A DNA stretch of 64,000 nucleotides from NCBI RefSeq assembly GCF_963668165.1, contig NZ_OY764209.1, positions 434,001 through 498,000 on the forward strand. Direction: 5' to 3'. The position numbers and the translations under genes are program-made. Source of the DNA: Marispirochaeta sp. (lineage in GTDB: Bacteria; Spirochaetota; Spirochaetia; JC444; Marispirochaetaceae). The number at the start of each line of letters is the position of its first letter. Within the stretch, counting starts at the first letter, position 1. A model generated the notes under the pieces. It saw nothing but the letters and a program-made list of their open reading frames with translations. It was not told where the DNA came from and made no database searches. Shown piece by piece: positions 43,212 to 51,061 of the stretch.

Positions 43212-43543
43212 TATGTGTCCAGATTCTTCCCTTCGTGTTCCAGCCGCAATAACAGATGGTCAACCTCGTTCAGGGATTCAATACCCTCCTGGTTGAACCT
43301 GCTTCGCAGCTCATCCAAATCCGGCAGTTCCTCACGGGTATAACGCTCGATAGCCTCCCTGGCTTTTGCCGCGTGATGTACCTGCAGGGACTCCTTAACG
43401 TAGTTGATGATCAGCTTCTTGCTCGTCGTGCGCAGCTCCTGCCGGTTCACGAGCTCGATAATTGAATAGGTAATCTGCAGTAAACGTTCTTCCGAAGCGA
43501 TAGCTTCCTTCCTTTTTACCGTGTTATACACACAGTGTAGCAT
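43208..43543 (-). CDS. Hypothetical helical protein (111 aa or shorter)
   Basis: Charged, all-helical sequence (ERLLQITYSIIELVNRQELRTTSKKLIINYVKES..VHHAAKAREAIERYTREELPDLDELRSRFNQ). Start unclear: ATG 43543 lacks an RBS and runs through a region that may be the promoter (TACACT); an AAGGAAGG run near codon 13 precedes no standard start. No known domain. Lies between convergent dgcA and the mutM stop, 31 bp after the latter on the same strand. Confidence 0.6.
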   Translation of the reverse strand: MLHCVYNTVKRKEAIASEERLLQITYSIIELVNRQELRTTSKKLIINYVKESLQVHHAAKAREAIERYTREELPDLDELRSRFNQEGIESLNEVDHLLLRLEHEGKNLDTY

Positions 43544-43574
43544 ATCCGCGGCTTTTCATCAGCACGGAGCACGC

Positions 43575-44408
43575 TTAATTCTGCTTCCGGGCCTGACATC
43601 CGGGGCAGAAATGGGTCGACCGCTGTGCAACAATGATCCGCTCAATCGGCATCCCGCAACGTGGACAGGGTTTCCCGGTGCGGCGAAAGATCTGCAATGC
43701 CGCGGCGTTTCTGCCGTAGACTCCGGAACTGGAGAAGTTGGATTCCCCGTCCCCCAGGGAGGTACCTTTATTTTCTATGCCGCTGCTCAGGACTTTCCGG
43801 ATACTTGCAAGCAGCTTTTCGGACTCAGGCATATCCAGGGAACTTGCCGGACACAGGGGGTGCAGCCCCGCAGCAAAGAGACTCTCGTCGGCATAGATAT
43901 TGCCCAGGCCGGCGATAAAAGCCTGGTCAAGAAGCAGGGTCTTGGTGGCTCTTTTTCGCACCGCAAGACGGGAATAGAAAACCTCGGGAGTCAGGGCCGG
44001 GTCAAAGGGTTCAGGTCCCAAAGCGGCGAAGATCCTCTCCGGCTCAGGGGTAAGGAGCATCCGGCCAAACTTGCGGGTATCATGAAAAACAAGCCTGCCC
44101 GTATCCAGAATTAAGATAACCCGGTCGTGGGGGTCCCGGGGCTCGTCCTCCCCTGCCAGAGCCAATCCCCCGGTCATGCGAAGGTGAATAACAAGACTCA
44201 TACCCGAATCAAGATCGACGCAGAGGTATTTTCCCCGGCGTCGGAGACCTGCCACCCTGCACCCCCGGATCGCATTACGAAAATCCTCCACCGAGGTTCC
44301 CGTAATACTCCGCTCCCAGAAAATCTCTGCATCAGTAATCCTCATTCCCGTAAGACCCGCGGTAATAAGGTCCCGGCGAAGGGTTTCTACTTCCGGAAGT
44401 TCGGGCAT
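43575..44408 (-). CDS. mutM: Formamidopyrimidine-DNA glycosylase (Fpg)
   Basis: 277 aa from ATG 44408, giving the obligatory N-terminus PELPEVETLRRDL in which Pro2 is the Schiff-base nucleophile (AGGAG upstream); the frame upstream to 44555 is not coding. Also visible: Glu3, Lys in RRGKYLCVDL, H2TH region (QAFIAGLGNIYADESLFAAGLHP) and the C-terminal zinc finger CPRCGMPIERI...CPGCQ. Removes 8-oxoguanine and ring-opened purines. Confidence 0.97.
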   Translation of the reverse strand: MPELPEVETLRRDLITAGLTGMRITDAEIFWERSITGTSVEDFRNAIRGCRVAGLRRRGKYLCVDLDSGMSLVIHLRMTGGLALAGEDEPRDPHDRVILILDTGRLVFHDTRKFGRMLLTPEPERIFAALGPEPFDPALTPEVFYSRLAVRKRATKTLLLDQAFIAGLGNIYADESLFAAGLHPLCPASSLDMPESEKLLASIRKVLSSGIENKGTSLGDGESNFSSSGVYGRNAAALQIFRRTGKPCPRCGMPIERIIVAQRSTHFCPGCQARKQN

Positions 44409-44523
44409 CTGCTTCTTCTCCTGACGGCACAATCTACCGATAAAGTTATAAAAGATACTTCGTACGGCAAGGCTTTTCTCCATCGCGGATGAAAAAAAAT
44501 TAAAAGGGGCGTATACTACAGAC

Positions 44524-45387
44524 ATGAAAGGCGTACATAAAGCGGCAGTGTTCATCTTTTTAGCTATCCTGATCGGAGGTTTTCAGGTTTACGGCCTTGA
44601 TGTGCATGAGGAAATAATATATCCGGCACAGCGTTTAAAAGGCGCCCCATACTCCTTTGGCAACGAGGGCCCCCGGGCTTTTGACTGTTCCGGTCTGGTC
44701 TATTATCTCTATAAACCGCACCTGCCTTCCATTCCCCGAACCTCCCGGGATTACAGCCGTTACGGCAGCCAGGTGGGTATCAACGAGCTGCTTCCCGGCG
44801 ATCTGCTCCTGTTCGCCACCACCAATAACCGGGGAATCGTCTCCCATGTTGCCATCTACATTGGTCAGAAGTCGGTTATCCACGCTGTTTCCAACGGGCC
44901 GGAGACGGGTGTCATTGTCTCCAGGGTCGATTCCGGCTACTGGCGCCGGACTTTTCATTCGGCTCGCCGTGTATTTGATACCGCAACCCAAAGTACACAA
45001 AAAGAGCAGACAAGCATTGAGTTTGAGCGGGGACTGTATACCGGCCCCTTAAAAGACGGTGAACCTTCAGGCACCGGAACCATGCGCCTGAAAAACGGCG
45101 ATACCTACCAGGGAGAATTCCGGGACGGACTCTTCCACGGACAGGGCACCTACACCTGGAGCAGCGGAAAAAGCTATACCGGCAGGTTCGAGAAGGGCGA
45201 GATCGTGGAGACGGAGAAAACCGCCGGAAAACCCGAAACCTACATGGAAGAAAAGGATTCCCCCTGGGACAGCTGGGACGGAGAAGTGTACGGAGACTTC
45301 CGGGAGTGGCGGGAGCAGGAGCAGTCCGCTTTTGAAGCCTTTAAAGCCCGGGACAGGGAAGGAACCGCGGGAAAAATGTCCCGATAA
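44524..45387 (+). CDS. NlpC/P60 peptidase fused to MORN repeats
   Basis: 287 aa. Signal peptide MKGVHKAAVFIFLAILIGGFQVYG, then an NlpC/P60 domain with catalytic Cys in RAFDCSGLVYYLY, His in SHVAIYIG and third residue His in SVIHAVSNG. It is followed by two to three MORN repeats (YTGPLKDGEPSGTGTM, YQGEFRDGLFHGQGTY, YTGRFEKGE) and a charged tail. Exported cell-wall D,L-endopeptidase; the MORN part may anchor it to membrane lipid or a protein. Divergent from mutM. Confidence 0.88.
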   Translation: MKGVHKAAVFIFLAILIGGFQVYGLDVHEEIIYPAQRLKGAPYSFGNEGPRAFDCSGLVYYLYKPHLPSIPRTSRDYSRYGSQVGINELLPGDLLLFATTNNRGIVSHVAIYIGQKSVIHAVSNGPETGVIVSRVDSGYWRRTFHSARRVFDTATQSTQKEQTSIEFERGLYTGPLKDGEPSGTGTMRLKNGDTYQGEFRDGLFHGQGTYTWSSGKSYTGRFEKGEIVETEKTAGKPETYMEEKDSPWDSWDGEVYGDFREWREQEQSAFEAFKARDREGTAGKMSR

Positions 45388-45437
45388 ATTCTGATTTTTC
45401 TCGATTTTTGTTTATAATTCACTATCATTTATAGTGT

Positions 45438-46205
45438 ATGAAAACAATGCAGATAAATCGGCTGAAAACCATGTTTGTTTTGGTACTCCTGTTTGCAGCT
45501 GTCTCAGTCTCTGGCCAGCAGCAGTACCGCAGCATTACCGCTTTAAAATTCAACTACTACACCGATGACAGATCTTCCCTGGAATACGAGGAAGTCTTCA
45601 TCATTCCTCTGGTTAAGCAGTACTATCTGATAACCGCGGTACTCGGAAACACCAGCGATTTCGAAGCCGCCCTGGGGGGAAAAATCGGTCTGGCCTTTGA
45701 CCTTCCCGGCTTGTACTACGGCGAAGCAGCCTATACCTACGAACGGAAGTTCGACGATCCGGCGGAGTCATGGTTAAATACCCTCTACGGGTCAGTCAGT
45801 TATGAAACCGGCGGCATCAGGGCAAGTTTGAGCCTTAGCGGAGAGCTTTCGGATGAAACCCGGGGGATAAAACTCTCGCCGGGATTAAACTACCTGGTCA
45901 GACCGGACTTGGAACTCTATGCAAAATACTTTTCCGCCTCCAACCTTTACGATGACGACCAGTATTTTAACCACGCAATCTGGACGGGTACCGAGTACGA
46001 AATCCTTCCAACCATATGGCTCCACGCAGGTGGTACTTTCGGTACGGTTTACGAGCCGGATAATTCATACGAAAAATGGTCCGCCATTGCAGGAATACGC
46101 ATTCTGCCGATACCGGATTTGACGATTCGTTACCAGTTTGAATACGAGGTAAATCCGCTGTACGAGATTGTCTCCAATGGAATCGTGGCGGATTATAAAT
46201 TTTAG
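45438..46205 (+). CDS. Probable outer-membrane beta-barrel protein
   Basis: 255 aa. Signal peptide ending VSGQQ, then alternating aromatic/hydrophobic strands (YYGEAAYTYERKF, LNTLYGSVSYETGG, IRASLSLSGEL, LELYAKYFSASNLY, LTIRYQFEYEV) and a terminal Phe (NGIVADYKF), the BAM-recognised beta-signal. About 10 strands. No named family; function could be a porin or a secretion channel. Follows the NlpC/P60 gene by 50 bp and ends 4 bp into the opposing GH16-like gene. Confidence 0.7.
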   Translation: MKTMQINRLKTMFVLVLLFAAVSVSGQQQYRSITALKFNYYTDDRSSLEYEEVFIIPLVKQYYLITAVLGNTSDFEAALGGKIGLAFDLPGLYYGEAAYTYERKFDDPAESWLNTLYGSVSYETGGIRASLSLSGELSDETRGIKLSPGLNYLVRPDLELYAKYFSASNLYDDDQYFNHAIWTGTEYEILPTIWLHAGGTFGTVYEPDNSYEKWSAIAGIRILPIPDLTIRYQFEYEVNPLYEIVSNGIVADYKF

Positions 46206-46918
46206 TTTTGGAAGGGAGTAAAGGTGAACTCCGATACCCGTAAAACCTGGGGTTCTCCGCTTTGGGGGGGCGCACCCCGAAACAGCCAGAAGTTCAGATG
46301 CAGGTAAGCCGTACCGGGATCGGGAACCGTCTCGCCGGGCCAGATAAAACGAGCCACCTCCCGTTCCCATCCGCCGCGTCCAAGGGCATAGGAGGAGAAT
46401 TCGACCCTGTCCGGCATCCACTCTATTCTGTGCAGAGAGCGGGAGCCAAGTTCTTCAAGAGGAAAGACCGATTTGTTTTCTTCAAGCGTGTAGGGCTGTA
46501 CAGTATAGTTTCCCCCGGGATGCCCGGGATCTGCCCAGCGGGCAAACTCGATATCCAGTTCCCGGTAGAGGGGAGGAGCAAGATGATCATAGGTAAAAAA
46601 ACCGAAGACAGCCTGGGGGTCAAGTTTTGCAGGATCTCCTTCAACAATGATTTCGTATCTGCCGTAACCCAGGGCTTCAGTAAGATGCAGCTCGGCGGAG
46701 CTCCAGGAACCGTTTCGCTGACTTATCCGCAGAACCAGCCGTTCCCGGGCATCAAGGTACACATTGTCAGGCAGAAAGATATTCGGGCCGGGGGATTTTC
46801 CCGCGGGAGCATCGGACACCAGCCACCGACGCGAGCTGAAGTCCAGAAAGAAATCTTCGGAGAAGGTATCCATGCTTGCCCCTGACAGAACTATGCATAA
46901 AATAAGCAGACGTAGCAT
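46202..46918 (-). CDS. GH16-like exported glycanase / concanavalin-fold protein
   Basis: 238 aa. Signal peptide MLRLLILCIVLSGASMDTFS, then a jelly-roll domain starting with ..FSSRRWLVSDAPAG.. and containing YRELDIEFARW, which fits the GH16 catalytic motif E-x-D-x-E, plus LHRIEWMPDRVEFSSYA, the usual late GH16 strand. GH16 enzymes cut beta-1,3/1,4-glucans, carrageenans or agar. Shorter than average but all core strands seem present. It is divergent, with 57 bp between its start and the STAS gene of the glycan operon, so the two may be co-regulated. Confidence 0.72.
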   Translation of the reverse strand: MLRLLILCIVLSGASMDTFSEDFFLDFSSRRWLVSDAPAGKSPGPNIFLPDNVYLDARERLVLRISQRNGSWSSAELHLTEALGYGRYEIIVEGDPAKLDPQAVFGFFTYDHLAPPLYRELDIEFARWADPGHPGGNYTVQPYTLEENKSVFPLEELGSRSLHRIEWMPDRVEFSSYALGRGGWEREVARFIWPGETVPDPGTAYLHLNFWLFRGAPPQSGEPQVLRVSEFTFTPFQN

Positions 46919-46975
46919 TACCGGGAAGTGTACCGTTTCCCTGAATTCTTCTCAATCCGGTAGAGGAAAAGCAGG

Positions 46976-47308
46976 ATGACAACAGAACATATTCAGGGAG
47001 TACAGGTTATAAAGCTGGATACCCCCCAGATCGATGCTCTGAATTCCGAAGAACTCAAGCAAAACCTCCTCGATGAAACAGGAGACACATTGCGGATTGT
47101 GATTGATCTGTCGAATGTCCGCTTTGTCGACAGTTCCGGACTTGGTGTCCTTCTGGGATTGCTGCGCAAAATGCATGAGAAAGGCGGTAGAATAGCCTTT
47201 TGTGCGCCCCGACCTCCAGTTCAGGCGCTTTTTCGTATGGTACGGCTTGCTGATATTGTCACAATCTACGAGAACAGGGACGATGCTCTTGCCGCAGTTT
47301 CCGCGTAA
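46976..47308 (+). CDS. STAS-domain anti-sigma factor antagonist (SpoIIAA/RsbV type)
   Basis: 110 aa, one STAS domain. The phosphorylatable Ser is in VRFVDSSGLGVLLGLLRKM, flanked by LRIVIDLSNV. Unphosphorylated STAS proteins bind RsbW-type kinases and release the kinase's partner. GAGGAAAAGCAGG precedes ATG 46976. First gene of the four-gene coupled operon; its 3' end overlaps the next gene by 26 bp. Confidence 0.92.
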   Translation: MTTEHIQGVQVIKLDTPQIDALNSEELKQNLLDETGDTLRIVIDLSNVRFVDSSGLGVLLGLLRKMHEKGGRIAFCAPRPPVQALFRMVRLADIVTIYENRDDALAAVSA

Positions 47309-49076
47309 CAGACACGTGCTTCTTCTCGGTTCCGTACTGCTCCTGGTTTCCGCGTGCGTTCTGCCGGTACTTTACTTTAGCCCCGGATTTTTTGTCCAGG
47401 TTTCTGCCGCGGCTGTTTCGGCAATCCTCGTAAGTGTATTTCTTCTCCTGCTGCACTCGGCAATCTATGATCTATTTCCCCTGAACCATCCCTCCTTTGC
47501 AGGTTTTGTGAAAAAAGAAGATTCCATCATTCTCCTGCTGGATAAAAGAGCAGAGATAATCTGTTACGCCGGCCCGAAGGTGGAGGACTACTTTACAGCG
47601 TCTGTCCGTGCCGGCAAAGCAAGCAGTACCCTTTTGCACAGATTCTCACCCGACGAACGCGAGACACTGGTATCCGAATTGTCCCGATTGCAAGGGGGAG
47701 AAGAAGGCAGAACCAACGAGCTCAAGCTGGTCCGTCCCGACAAGGATGAGGCATGGCTCTCGATTCGTTTTGAAGGCATTCGCAGCAGACGGGGAGTACT
47801 GAAGCGAATAGTCTTTGTGTGCAGGGATGTAACCGCACGGAGGGATGCCCAGTTGCGGCTGGTACAAGCACGGGAGTACGAGGTCGAGGTGGGCGCCCGT
47901 ATCCAGCAGTCTCTGCTCCTGGGACAGCCGGAAACATCGTATTCCGGGATGCAGATAGGAGCTTTTACCCTGCCCTCCCAAAGAATTGACGGCGATTTTG
48001 TGGACTTCTTTTCCGGCAATGATTCCAGTATAACCGATTTTGTGCTGGGTGATGTAATGGGCAAGGGAGTCCCGGCGGCACTGCTCGGAGCAGCAGCCAG
48101 GACCGAGTTAATGAGGTCACGCCTGGGTAATAGCAGTTCAAACTCCCTGCCCCTGCTGAGCAGTGTCATAGCCAACGCAGAAGCAAATCTTTCTGTCGAA
48201 CTGCAAAAATTCAACTCCTTCGTGACCCTGATATACGGACGCCTGGACAGACAGCAGAGGCTCTTCGAGTTCATCGATTGCGGTCACACAAGCATAATCC
48301 ATTACGATGCGGTACACCGTCACTGTTGGCTCCTCAAAGGATCGAATATGCCCCTGGGTTTTGTAAATTCCCAGGATTTTCAGAGATACATCATCGATTT
48401 GAACATGGGAGATATTCTTTTTGTCTACTCCGACGGCATAACAGAAGCGGTTAACAGTGAAGGGGAGCTCTTTGGCGAGGAGCGGCTGATGCATCTTGTA
48501 CGGTCCTCTGCCGAACTTGATGCTGAAGATCTTCTGCAAAAAATTAAAATGATTACCTTTGCCTATTCCGCTGGAGCCTTCCGGGACGATGTAACTGGAA
48601 TCGCGATTAAGCTGGACCATACGGACAACGAACTGGAGATAAAAACCGCGACCGAAACATTTCCTCAAAGCATGGAATCCCTGCGGGATATTCGCGCATT
48701 TTCCCGTAAACAGCTCAGCGCCTGCCGCTCGGTTAGCGGCAGCGGGAATGAAGGCCTGTGCGATACAATCGAACTTGTTGCAGGCGAAGCAGCCTCGAAC
48801 ATCCTGCGTCACCAGGAGAGCGGGAGCGGAACCACCCTTTCCGTTTCCATTCGCACCTGTGTAAAATGGATTGCCGTGAGTATGGAATACCGGGGCAATT
48901 CCTATGAGTGGTACAAGGTATCTGATCCCGATGTAACCAGCTATCAGCAGAGCGGCTACGGGCTTTACCTGATGGAGTCTTCCATGGATTCAGTCACCCT
49001 TGAACAGGGCGAGGATGATCGGCTGCGTCTTGTAATGATGAAACACATTGAAAGAACCGGAAATGAGGAGCAATGA
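47283..49076 (+). CDS. Membrane PAS-PP2C (RsbU/SpoIIE) phosphatase with C-terminal RsbW-like ATPase domain
   Basis: ~597 aa from ATG 47283 (GTG 47202 would overlap the STAS gene by 107 bp). Two N-terminal helices (VLLLGSVLLLVSACVLPVLYF, AAAVSAILVSVFLLLLH), a PAS-like domain (~75-185, ending FVCRDVTARRDAQ), then SpoIIE/PP2C with metal Asp residues in IDGDFVDFF, LGDVMGKGVPAALLG, YSDGITEAV and FRDDVTGIAI. Residues ~460-597 are an HATPase_c_2 domain (LCDTIELVAGEAASNILRH, SGYGLYLMESSMDSV). One chain thus holds both the phosphatase and the kinase-like arm of a STAS partner switch. It overlaps the next gene by 4 bp. Confidence 0.88.
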   Translation: MLLPQFPRNRHVLLLGSVLLLVSACVLPVLYFSPGFFVQVSAAAVSAILVSVFLLLLHSAIYDLFPLNHPSFAGFVKKEDSIILLLDKRAEIICYAGPKVEDYFTASVRAGKASSTLLHRFSPDERETLVSELSRLQGGEEGRTNELKLVRPDKDEAWLSIRFEGIRSRRGVLKRIVFVCRDVTARRDAQLRLVQAREYEVEVGARIQQSLLLGQPETSYSGMQIGAFTLPSQRIDGDFVDFFSGNDSSITDFVLGDVMGKGVPAALLGAAARTELMRSRLGNSSSNSLPLLSSVIANAEANLSVELQKFNSFVTLIYGRLDRQQRLFEFIDCGHTSIIHYDAVHRHCWLLKGSNMPLGFVNSQDFQRYIIDLNMGDILFVYSDGITEAVNSEGELFGEERLMHLVRSSAELDAEDLLQKIKMITFAYSAGAFRDDVTGIAIKLDHTDNELEIKTATETFPQSMESLRDIRAFSRKQLSACRSVSGSGNEGLCDTIELVAGEAASNILRHQESGSGTTLSVSIRTCVKWIAVSMEYRGNSYEWYKVSDPDVTSYQQSGYGLYLMESSMDSVTLEQGEDDRLRLVMMKHIERTGNEEQ

Positions 49077-51061
49077 AGGCGTATCAGGTAGACAAGGATA
49101 ACGGGATTACCAGTATCGACGGATCAAAATCGCTGCGTCTGGTCTCCTGTTATTCCTATATAATTCAAACAGCTGCATCCATGGTGCTGATCGATCCGGG
49201 ACCGGCGGAGGATTTTCCCTCCGTTTTCGGGCAGGTGTCGTCCCAGGGGTCAATTGAAAAGCTGAGCTATATCCTGCTTACATCAGAATCCCCCACCGCT
49301 GCCTCGAGTCTTCCGCTGTGGCAAAAGGCAGGATTCAGCGGAAAGGTTGTACTTTCATGGCAGGCCTATATCAGTGCCCGATATTATGCTCCCGGTATGG
49401 ATTATCATACCATCAGCTCACGCAATGATATAATTCCGTTGGCTGACGGGCGTAATCTCCGATGCATCCCCCTGCCCGGGCTGCCCACAATGGGCGCCCA
49501 GGTCTACTGGGACCCCGCCAGTGCAAGCCTTTTTTCCGGAAGTCTCTTCGGCACCCTGAAGGGAGCAGAAAACGCGGAAACTGTCGTTGACGGCCCACAG
49601 CTCCAGGGACGCATGGAATCCTACCATGAATTATTTCTGTCCAGGAGCCCGGCTAAAGAAGAGATTGAACTGCTTAAGGATCTGGGGCCCGGGAGAATAT
49701 GTCCGCACCACGGGAAGCCCATTGTACAGGACCTGTCTGTTCTCTTTACCAGACTGCTGCAACAGAGTACGGAAGATTCTGCCCCGGTTTCCCGGGAAAA
49801 TCCCGCTTTGCTTCGAAATACAATTCTTCACCGCATGCATCAGCATCTGAAGGCTCTTTTCCCACGGAAAGAAGTGGAAAATGTTTCTGGATCCATCATG
49901 GAGAACAAGGAAGAGGGGCTGACTCCGGAGGAGTTTAATGCCTTTTTCGAACGAATCCTCCACGCCAAAGGATACACATGGCTCGCCCTGATAGATCTGG
50001 AACTCAGAAGATTGTGCCGGAATACAGGCATTGCTTTGCCGGAGTTGTACCACGCGCATGAAAAAGAAATCGCCGGGGGCATGCATGCTTTAATCAAGGA
50101 GGTCCGAAGTCTCCGGGATTCGAATTTTCAGCTTCAGCAGTCAATTATAGAGGCCAGCGATGATCTTTTGCGAGATAAAACGACCGGTCTGTATAATGAG
50201 TCGTTCTTCAGCGAATATATTGCCAGCACCCTGCAGGGGAAAACTGAGAGCAAAGACGCCGTACTGTTTATTCGCCTTGATGAAATCAAAACCCTGAATG
50301 CCCGCTTTGGTGCCGAAGCGGGGGACACAACACTGAAAAATCTCTCTTTTTTTCTGATGAACAGAAAGCGGGAGTCCGCTGTCTTTTTTCGCTTAAACGG
50401 TCCAGGCTTCGCAGCATATCTGCATGATACCGGAAAGGAAGGCGCAGTAGAGTATGCCGAAGAACTGAAGACCCAGGTTGAACGTTCAGACGAGTTCATA
50501 ACCTCCATATCAATCTCTGCTGCGGTTATAGAACTCAATGAATTGTTTTTATCAGCGGTCCCCGCCGACCGTTTTTTTACCGAGATGATGAAGCTCGCCA
50601 AGGAACGCACAAAGATCCTCGAACGCATGGGTCCCGGATCAATCTGTGCAAGCTCCAGACTTACCCGCTTTCAACGCAGCCGGGGAACAATTCTTCTGAT
50701 AGAAAGCAGTAATTTTGAAGCGGAGATCTATAGAAAGATGCTCGAACACGAGGGATTCGAAGTTTTTCTCGAGCACCAAGGCACGAAAGCCCTGGAGCAG
50801 GCCGATACGATTCGTCCGGATATAATTATAAGTGAGATCTTTGTTTCGCAGATGGACGGTTTTCAGATACGCCGGCGACTGCTGGACTCTCAGGACCTGA
50901 AAGAAATCCCCTTTATTCTGCTGTCCCGGGAAAAGAGCGCGACCTCGGTACAGCGGGGATTCGAAATGCGGGTATACCGTCATTTCAGAAAACCGGTTAT
51001 GCCGGCAGAACTTATCGGAACAGTACAGAGTCTCATCGAAATGAAGGAAAGAAACGTATGA
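49073..51061 (+). CDS. Three-domain receptor/scaffold: degenerate MBL-fold (ODP-like), degenerate GGDEF, degenerate receiver
   Basis: 662 aa. N-terminal ~230 residues follow the metallo-beta-lactamase/flavodiiron layout (SYIIQTAASMVLIDPGP, SLFSGSLFG, ICPHHGKPIV), but the HxExDH site reads TSESPTAA and FSGD reads FSGS, leaving only one Glu and one His. Residues ~360-520 are a GGDEF fold (LLRDKTTGLYNESFF) whose active loop is RLNGPGF. Residues ~545-660 are a receiver (ILLIESSNFEAEIYRKMLEHEGF) with the phospho-Asp position changed (IISEIFVSQMDGF) while the Lys in FRKPV is kept. Likely a non-catalytic ligand or protein-binding hub controlling the next gene's synthase. Overlaps it by 4 bp. Confidence 0.75.
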   Translation: MKAYQVDKDNGITSIDGSKSLRLVSCYSYIIQTAASMVLIDPGPAEDFPSVFGQVSSQGSIEKLSYILLTSESPTAASSLPLWQKAGFSGKVVLSWQAYISARYYAPGMDYHTISSRNDIIPLADGRNLRCIPLPGLPTMGAQVYWDPASASLFSGSLFGTLKGAENAETVVDGPQLQGRMESYHELFLSRSPAKEEIELLKDLGPGRICPHHGKPIVQDLSVLFTRLLQQSTEDSAPVSRENPALLRNTILHRMHQHLKALFPRKEVENVSGSIMENKEEGLTPEEFNAFFERILHAKGYTWLALIDLELRRLCRNTGIALPELYHAHEKEIAGGMHALIKEVRSLRDSNFQLQQSIIEASDDLLRDKTTGLYNESFFSEYIASTLQGKTESKDAVLFIRLDEIKTLNARFGAEAGDTTLKNLSFFLMNRKRESAVFFRLNGPGFAAYLHDTGKEGAVEYAEELKTQVERSDEFITSISISAAVIELNELFLSAVPADRFFTEMMKLAKERTKILERMGPGSICASSRLTRFQRSRGTILLIESSNFEAEIYRKMLEHEGFEVFLEHQGTKALEQADTIRPDIIISEIFVSQMDGFQIRRRLLDSQDLKEIPFILLSREKSATSVQRGFEMRVYRHFRKPVMPAELIGTVQSLIEMKERNV

